A stretch of 12,610 nucleotides of DNA from an uncultured Terrimonas sp. (lineage in GTDB: Bacteria; Bacteroidota; Bacteroidia; Chitinophagales; Chitinophagaceae), in contig CAMPJQ010000023.1 in the NCBI GenBank assembly GCA_946886925.1, positions 1-12,610 on the forward strand, read 5' to 3'. The number at the start of each line of letters is the position of its first letter. Position 1 is the first letter of the stretch. Made by a program: the position numbers and the translations under genes. This document shows positions 8,820 to 12,610 of the stretch, in pieces. The notes under the pieces are model-generated. The model worked only from the letters and a program-made list of their open reading frames with translations, was not told the DNA's origin and searched no databases.

Positions 8820-8852
8820 AAAAATTAATAACCTTAATTGTCCTTGATCAAA
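8820..8852 (-). promoter_or_regulatory. Possible promoter of the GH63 gene
   Basis: On the minus strand, TTTG (8852-8849) is separated by 21 bp from TAATTTTT (8827-8820), which matches TAnnTTTG except for its last base. This fits the -33/-7 arrangement of Bacteroidota and would give a leader of under 15 nt. The region is very AT-rich, so a chance match is quite possible. The rest of the gap to the upstream gene holds nothing recognisable. Confidence 0.28.
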
Positions 8853-8903
8853 CCCTTACCCGCTGAAATGGTTCATAATTCTTATTAGCCGTAACTATAT
8901 CAT

Positions 8904-9716
8904 TTATCCGTTTTCACTGAAACCCGGATACAGGGTCATTCCACCGTCAACAAATAAGGTAGTACCGTTCACATAATCGGAGTCATCGCTGGCTAACCAC
9001 ACAGCGGCTGCGGCAATATCTTCAACCACACCTACCCGTTGGTAGGGTATCAATTGCAGTAATTTTTTTTCTGCCTGCGGGGTAGCCCATGCATCGTGGT
9101 TGATGGGTGTTTTAATGGCTCCGGGAGCAATGCTGTTGACCCGGATTTTTTTAGGGGCAAATTCCTGGGCGATGCTTTTCATCATCAGCATTACTCCCCC
9201 TTTGCTGGCCGCATAATTGGCGTGCCCGGCCCAGGGGATCACTTCGTGTACGCTGCTCATGCAAATGATTTTACCGGCAGCTTTAGATTTTTGCGGTACA
9301 ATGCCTCTCCTCAAAAATTCACGAATGGCGGCTCTTGCGCAAAGAAACTGCCCGGTGAGGTTTACATTCAACACTGTATTCCACTGCTCCAGCGTCATTT
9401 CTTCAAAAGCCGCATCGCGTTGTAAACCTGCATTGTTTACCAATATATCAACGGTACCGAACCGGGCTATCGTTTCATCAAACATTTTTTTAACTTCTTC
9501 CTCCCGGCTAACATCACATTGAAATGCAATGCCTTCGCCGCCTTGCGCTCTAATATCTGCCAGTACCCTCTCGGCTGCATCTTTAGTGGCTGCCACAGGA
9601 TGATTTATTACTACCACCGCTCCTGCTGCCGCCAGCGCTTTTGCCGTACCCGTGCCAATTCCGGAACTGGCTCCGGTAATAATGGCAACCTGGTTTTGTA
9701 ATTTCTTTTCTGTCAT
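8904..9716 (-). CDS. Glucose 1-dehydrogenase-like SDR oxidoreductase
   Basis: A classical short-chain dehydrogenase of 270 residues, expected to oxidise beta-D-glucose at C1 to gluconolactone with NAD(P)+ in the cytoplasm. The Rossmann motif TGASSGIG is at 14-21, NNAG at 94-97, and the catalytic set is N119, S155, Y168 and K172. What points to glucose 1-dehydrogenase rather than any other SDR is its likeness to the Bacillus enzyme around MSSVHEVIPW (153-162), PGAIKTPIN (about 198-206) and the C-terminal GGMTLYPGF. After the second beta strand the sequence is NHP, lacking both the Asp typical of NAD use and the Arg typical of NADP use, so the cofactor is open. It lies between the thioredoxin-like gene (99-bp gap) and the GH63 gene (96-bp gap), all on one strand. 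Confidence 0.85.
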   Translation of the reverse strand: MTEKKLQNQVAIITGASSGIGTGTAKALAAAGAVVVINHPVAATKDAAERVLADIRAQGGEGIAFQCDVSREEEVKKMFDETIARFGTVDILVNNAGLQRDAAFEEMTLEQWNTVLNVNLTGQFLCARAAIREFLRRGIVPQKSKAAGKIICMSSVHEVIPWAGHANYAASKGGVMLMMKSIAQEFAPKKIRVNSIAPGAIKTPINHDAWATPQAEKKLLQLIPYQRVGVVEDIAAAAVWLASDDSDYVNGTTLFVDGGMTLYPGFSENG

Positions 9717-9815
9717 AAACTTTAAATTAAGTAGAAATTATACTTTTTCCGGGGCAGGTTCATAAATGTGTAAAACACCGTGTGCAGGCAGCCTATTAAG
9801 CAACCCACGATTAAA

Positions 9816-10361
9816 TTACTTTGATTCATTTTGTCTGAACCGCTTTTGTATAATGCTGAGTTGTCCGGGTTTAAGCGATGATGTTTTTTTAAGCACTTCA
9901 ATAAAATACGCTACTTCTTTTTCGGTGGCAGGGCATCCGCTATTATCTCCGGTGGCATCGGGATTTGCGCTTCCTGCCCTCATTTTAGAGTCGGCGAGCA
10001 ATACGCCTTTACTGTCAAATACAAGCCAGAAAGGAATGCCGGACTGGTCTCCTTTGTATTTTTTCATCAATGCCAGTGCGCCGGGATTTTCCAACTGTTC
10101 TTTCCCTTTCGACTCTTTTACTACCAGGTGAGTGATGATGTAACTGGCATCAAAAAAAGCCTTGCAAGCCGGATCATTCATCGAATTATCCATTTTATGG
10201 CACCATTCGCACCATGAGGCATGAAAGATCACGAATATATTTTTATTTTCCCTTACCGCCTGTATACTGGCGTCGTTTAAAATTTCCGTTGCAGTACGGG
10301 GTTGTGTAAATGCAGAAGAAAGCAGCAGGATGCATACGACCAATGAAATCAGTCTTTTCAT
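9816..10361 (-). CDS. Secreted thioredoxin-fold protein
   Basis: A 181-residue thioredoxin-like protein exported to the periplasm. The ATG at 10361 opens a signal peptide (MKRLISLVVCILLLSSAFTQ, cleavage probably near residues 17-20); the reading frame runs on upstream to 10484, but that extension would bury the signal peptide and overlap a promoter element. The active site is WCEWC (50-54) in FHASWCEWCHKMD, and the cis-proline is P110 in GIPFW, followed by the beta strand LVFDSKG. Two further cysteines, C66 and C143, are unpaired by any obvious motif. The closest fit is the Thioredoxin_7/DUF255-like group of disulfide reductases or isomerases; the redox partner is unknown. A perfect TAnnTTTG element lies 15 bp upstream. 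Its position ahead of the sugar enzymes does not indicate a shared role. Confidence 0.85.
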   Translation of the reverse strand: MKRLISLVVCILLLSSAFTQPRTATEILNDASIQAVRENKNIFVIFHASWCEWCHKMDNSMNDPACKAFFDASYIITHLVVKESKGKEQLENPGALALMKKYKGDQSGIPFWLVFDSKGVLLADSKMRAGSANPDATGDNSGCPATEKEVAYFIEVLKKTSSLKPGQLSIIQKRFRQNESK

Positions 10362-10376
10362 ATATTGTCCTTTTGG

Positions 10377-10394
10377 CAAAACTACACAATTGTG
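10377..10394 (-). promoter_or_regulatory. Candidate promoter with adjoining palindrome, thioredoxin-like gene
   Basis: TAGTTTTG (10384-10377, minus strand) is an exact TAnnTTTG match ending 15 bp before the ATG. Directly upstream and touching it is the perfect 10-bp palindrome CACAATTGTG (10385-10394), placed where a regulator bound there would overlap the RNA polymerase footprint. No -33 TTTG is seen. Confidence 0.38.
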
Positions 10395-10438
10395 AATAAC
10401 ACGATGGTTACGACCTGTTGGACTGGTTTCAATGCTGG

Positions 10439-10477
10439 AAAAAAGAAAAACGGCACTGGAGTTGCAGATGCCGCTTT
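10439..10477 (-). terminator. Intrinsic terminator of the OmpA-like lipoprotein gene
   Basis: Read on the minus strand, CGGCA (10473-10469) and TGCCG (10455-10451) form a short GC stem, extended by an AAAA/TTTT match with a one-base bulge, around a 13-nt loop. It is followed by TTTTTCTTTTTT. It begins about 25 bp after the lipoprotein stop codon. Confidence 0.6.
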
Positions 10478-10500
10478 TATTCATTTATCGGGAATTATTA

Positions 10501-11337
10501 TTATTCCATAAGCCTGTACAATTCATCTAAGTTGGGCGAAAGAATGATTTCCGTTCTTCGGTTAAGCGCCCTGCCTTCGGGAGTGGCATTGGTATCGCGT
10601 GGATCGAAATAACTATGCCCCGATGCAACCACCCTGGCAGGATCTACCTGGTAATCTTTCGTGAGGATGCGCACGATGGAAACTGCTCTTGCTGTGCTCA
10701 ATGCCCAGTTATCTTCAAATGTTCTGCGGATGGGGATACTATCGGTATGCCCTTCTACCACGATCTGTATTTTAGGGTCGGTATTCAGCACCTGGGCTAT
10801 TTTACCCAATGCTTCCTGCCCGTTTTTACCTACCACGGCGCTGCCCGATTTAAAAAGCAGGTTTTCCTGTAAGGATACATATACCTTACCATCCTTTACA
10901 AATACATCAAGGTCTTCGGCCTTGTATTGGCCCAGCGCATTGTTAATGGTATTGCGCAGGTTCTCCACCACACTACGCTGCTGATCAATGAGCTTTTGCA
11001 AAGCTTCTAATCTTTTTTGCTGTTCTTCAATAGTAAGCGTAGTGTTGCTTAATTGTTCTTTGGTACTGGTAAGGAGTTGCTGTGCATTGGTCAGCTCCTG
11101 CTCTTTGAGGCTTTTGGCGGAAGTAATGTCATTCAGTTCCTTTTTTAAAGATTCGTATTGCTGCCCGCTTTCTCTCAGGTTTTTACGCAGAGCCGAAAGG
11201 TCATTTTCAAAGCGGAGGCTATCCTGTTGTAATGCTTTAATGGCATTGGTAGCTTCAACGAATTTTTTCTTGGACACACAGGAGGTAAAACCGGCGCAAA
11301 CGATCAAAATTGCAAGGGAAAGTAGCAGATGCTTCAT
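10501..11337 (-). CDS. OmpA-family lipoprotein with coiled coil
   Basis: A 278-residue outer-membrane lipoprotein expected to span the periplasm and hold peptidoglycan. From the ATG at 11337 a signal peptide leads to the lipobox FTSC, with the lipidated Cys at residue 20. Residues about 24-133 are rich in Leu, Gln, Glu and Lys in heptad-like spacing and should form a long coiled coil. Residues about 142-268 are an OmpA/MotB-type peptidoglycan-binding domain: LLFKSGSA (160-167), VEGHTDS (184-190), NWALSTARA (200-208) and ALNRRTEI (247-254). The upstream in-frame extension to 11454 is rejected because it would put 39 residues ahead of the lipoprotein signal. No beta-barrel is present, so it is Pal/YiaD-like rather than OmpA itself. 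The gene has its own candidate promoter and a downstream terminator, suggesting a single-gene unit. Confidence 0.92.
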   Translation of the reverse strand: MKHLLLSLAILIVCAGFTSCVSKKKFVEATNAIKALQQDSLRFENDLSALRKNLRESGQQYESLKKELNDITSAKSLKEQELTNAQQLLTSTKEQLSNTTLTIEEQQKRLEALQKLIDQQRSVVENLRNTINNALGQYKAEDLDVFVKDGKVYVSLQENLLFKSGSAVVGKNGQEALGKIAQVLNTDPKIQIVVEGHTDSIPIRRTFEDNWALSTARAVSIVRILTKDYQVDPARVVASGHSYFDPRDTNATPEGRALNRRTEIILSPNLDELYRLME

Positions 11338-11402
11338 ATAAATGGTTTTTCTGTTTACACCTAACACACACGAATAGTTGCGTGATAGAATGATGTATTG
11401 CC

Positions 11403-11410
11403 CAAAAATA
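11403..11410 (-). promoter_or_regulatory. Candidate -7 promoter element of the OmpA-like lipoprotein gene
   Basis: TATTTTTG on the minus strand is an exact TAnnTTTG match, 65 bp upstream of the ATG at 11337. It lies between the REP-like palindrome (11450-11521) and the gene. No -33 TTTG is recognisable at the expected spacing. Confidence 0.38.
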
Positions 11411-11449
11411 AAGAAATATTTTGTTGCGCATGATTTCGGATAATATTTT

Positions 11450-11521
11450 GCCACAAAGTCACCAAAGCACGAAGAAAATAAACCTAAAGTTCAGGACTTC
11501 GTGTTTTGGTGTCTACGTGGC
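11450..11521. repeat. REP-like long imperfect inverted repeat
   Basis: Two 25-nt arms, 11450-11474 and 11497-11521, are reverse complements at 21 of 25 positions, separated by a 22-nt AT-rich loop. The left arm runs GCCACAAAGTCACC then AAAGCACGAAG; the right arm ends TACGTGGC. The arm has a repeating short-word texture (CAC-AAAG-CACC-AAAG-CACGAAG) like the dispersed CACAAAG/CACGAAG palindromes I recall from Bacteroidota and other phyla. It occupies the 247-bp gap between the beta-barrel gene and the OmpA-like lipoprotein gene. No U-run follows on either strand, so it is not a standard terminator. The remaining gap sequence up to the barrel stop (11522-11584) shows nothing recognisable. Confidence 0.7.
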
Positions 11522-11584
11522 ATACTTCCGGAACAACGTTTTTATACAGCCCTGATCAAACAACAGGAGAAGCAGCATAAAATT

Positions 11585-12436
11585 TTACCAACTGCTAAAG
11601 CGTACTCCCACTGCATAAGGGTGCTGATCCACACCATACTGGTGCAAAGGAGAGATGGCATACGAACCATAGAGGCGTACGGGGCCCAATCCCAGTTCTG
11701 CAATATAAGCGAGCTTCCACCTTTCGAGGTTAAAGTCGCCTGCGAATTTCTGTTTGCCCAGGTCATCGCTCTTTTGTTTATTTCTTGCACCATATAAATA
11801 ACTGGCGCTTGCACCTACGCTAATATTCAGCCCACCATTTTTATGCCCGGGATTTGGATTAATATTCAGCATTAGCGGAACAGTTACATAATCAAAAGCC
11901 AGTTTATTTCTTTTGAAACTGATGTTCTGCCTTTCTACATAAGGATCGGGAGCTTCTATATAACGGATACCCGATTTGTAATAATATTTATACAATTCGA
12001 TTCCCGCTCCATACTTAAGATTAACCACTTGTTTGTACAGGCTCATGCGCTGCATAAAAAGCCAAACATTTAGGTTGAAGGATCCTGTCTTTACATTAAA
12101 ATCACTTTCTCCGGCGGGGTGTGCCAGTGTGGTGCCATGTACAAAAGACTGGGCTTCTGTTGTGCTATAATCTGTTTTATCATTGTGATTGGCGAAACCC
12201 AGATCCACAACAAGCCAATTGGTAGACACTTTGTTTTTCCAACGGCTCCTGTGCGTATTCCATTCTTTATGACGGGAATCTTCACTTTTATCTTCCTTCC
12301 CGTTTTTAATAATAATAATAGAGCCTACCCGTAAGGTATCTGCAGTGGGTTTTTCCTGTAAAGTAGTATCTGTTTGTGCCATTCCTGTAAGGCATAGCAA
12401 TACACCACCGAACATCAATAGATGTACTTTTTTCAT
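11585..12436 (-). CDS. Outer-membrane beta-barrel protein
   Basis: A 283-residue secreted protein, expected to form a small beta-barrel in the outer membrane; function unknown. The ATG at 12436 opens a signal peptide (MKKVHLLMFGGVLLCLTGMAQ, cleavage near residues 19-21). A mature N-terminal stretch with DTLRVGSIIIIKNG and a charged segment (KEDKSEDSRHKEW) is followed by alternating-hydrophobic strands: NWLVVDLGFANH, GSFNLNVWLFMQRMS, VNLKYGAGIELYKYYY, LAFDYVTVPLMLNINPN, GGLNISVGASASYLYG, WKLAYIAELGLGPVRLYGSYA, and a last strand ending VGVRFSSW with the terminal aromatic expected for BAM recognition. This fits the PF13568-like 'outer membrane protein beta-barrel' group of Bacteroidota. Its start is only 27 bp after the stop of the upstream partial gene, so the two are probably one operon. 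Confidence 0.85.
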   Translation of the reverse strand: MKKVHLLMFGGVLLCLTGMAQTDTTLQEKPTADTLRVGSIIIIKNGKEDKSEDSRHKEWNTHRSRWKNKVSTNWLVVDLGFANHNDKTDYSTTEAQSFVHGTTLAHPAGESDFNVKTGSFNLNVWLFMQRMSLYKQVVNLKYGAGIELYKYYYKSGIRYIEAPDPYVERQNISFKRNKLAFDYVTVPLMLNINPNPGHKNGGLNISVGASASYLYGARNKQKSDDLGKQKFAGDFNLERWKLAYIAELGLGPVRLYGSYAISPLHQYGVDQHPYAVGVRFSSW

Positions 12437-12463
12437 TGTTACTGATTTAAGATTGATGAGTTT

Positions 12464-12610
12464 TTATTTTCTTGTAATTTCAAAACTGGCAACCCGCACA
12501 ACAGATTGTTTATCGTTTATGTCGGGATTTGTAACGTGATCAACAAAGCGGGACGCCTTTCTTAATAATCCACGAAACATTCCTTTTGATTTTTTTTCTG
12601 TATTATCTGT
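12464..12610 (-). CDS. C-terminal end of an unrecognised protein, 5' end outside window
   Basis: Reading the minus strand in from the window edge gives 48 codons and then TAA at 12466-12464, with no ATG needed inside because the gene begins beyond 12610. The residues include KKSKGMFRGLLRKASRF, then VDHVTNPDIND, and end VVRVASFEITRK. The basic amphipathic FRGLLRKASRFV stretch and the hydrophobic VVRVASFEI end look like conserved protein sequence rather than random reading. From memory, similar short tails occur in proteins encoded ahead of barrel proteins of this type, often downstream of an ECF sigma factor gene in Chitinophagaceae; I cannot confirm this here. The 27-bp spacing to the barrel gene supports co-transcription and possibly a joint envelope role. 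I do not know its function. Confidence 0.7.
   Translation of the reverse strand, partial: TDNTEKKSKGMFRGLLRKASRFVDHVTNPDINDKQSVVRVASFEITRK

Noticed and set aside
9769..9784. ACACCGTGT mini-palindrome upstream of the SDR gene
   Set aside because: Four-base arms only; expected by chance and not near a recognisable promoter element.
10362..10484. 41-residue N-terminal extension of the thioredoxin-like protein
   Set aside because: Would place residues ahead of a clear signal peptide and overlaps the candidate promoter and the terminator of the preceding gene.
11338..11454. 39-residue N-terminal extension of the OmpA-like lipoprotein
   Set aside because: Would precede the lipoprotein signal and lipobox and covers the candidate promoter element.
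11501..11797. Plus-strand open frame running through the palindrome into the barrel gene
   Set aside because: Begins inside the inverted repeat and is antisense to the barrel gene over most of its length; no recognisable protein features.

Overview
The window looks like chromosomal DNA of a member of the Bacteroidota, most likely a Chitinophagaceae-type organism. The grounds are the protein families (a DUF4834-like small protein, Bacteroidota-style outer-membrane barrel and OmpA-like lipoprotein, a YMR196W-like GH63 enzyme), AT-rich leaders without clear Shine-Dalgarno sequences, and several exact copies of the Bacteroidota -7 promoter element TAnnTTTG close upstream of start codons. It reads as ordinary housekeeping DNA: no transposase, phage gene, CRISPR array, tRNA or rRNA was seen. 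All genes but one are on the minus strand, so the layout below runs from the right end leftward, in the direction of transcription.

Right end (12610-10500): the 3' end of an unrecognised gene runs in from outside the window. It is followed after 27 bp by a secreted outer-membrane beta-barrel protein, then by a 247-bp gap with a long imperfect inverted repeat (REP-like), then by an OmpA-family lipoprotein with a long coiled coil, which ends at a hairpin terminator. This is a cell-envelope block.

Middle (10361-6213): a secreted thioredoxin-fold protein, a glucose 1-dehydrogenase-like SDR, and a large cytoplasmic GH63-type glycosidase (relative of yeast YMR196W). The last two could act in sequence: glucose released from an intracellular glucoside, then oxidised to gluconolactone. 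That link is an inference from adjacency and family.

The only plus-strand gene (5372-6127) is a seven-helix YccA/Bax-inhibitor-1 membrane protein. It ends at a strong intrinsic terminator placed between two convergent genes and shares a divergent intergenic region with suhB.

Left part (5179-1): inositol-monophosphatase-family protein (suhB), thiamine-monophosphate kinase (thiL), a small membrane-anchored DUF4834-like protein, then the oxidative pentose phosphate pair gnd and zwf. zwf is cut by the window edge. The gnd-zwf gap holds a second REP-like inverted repeat. No gap longer than 300 bp lacks a gene; the largest is 11338-11584.

No clearly new system was found. The items most worth a second look are the GH63/glucose dehydrogenase pair, the two REP-like palindromes, a possibly leaderless suhB transcript, and the short conserved-looking protein end ahead of the barrel gene.
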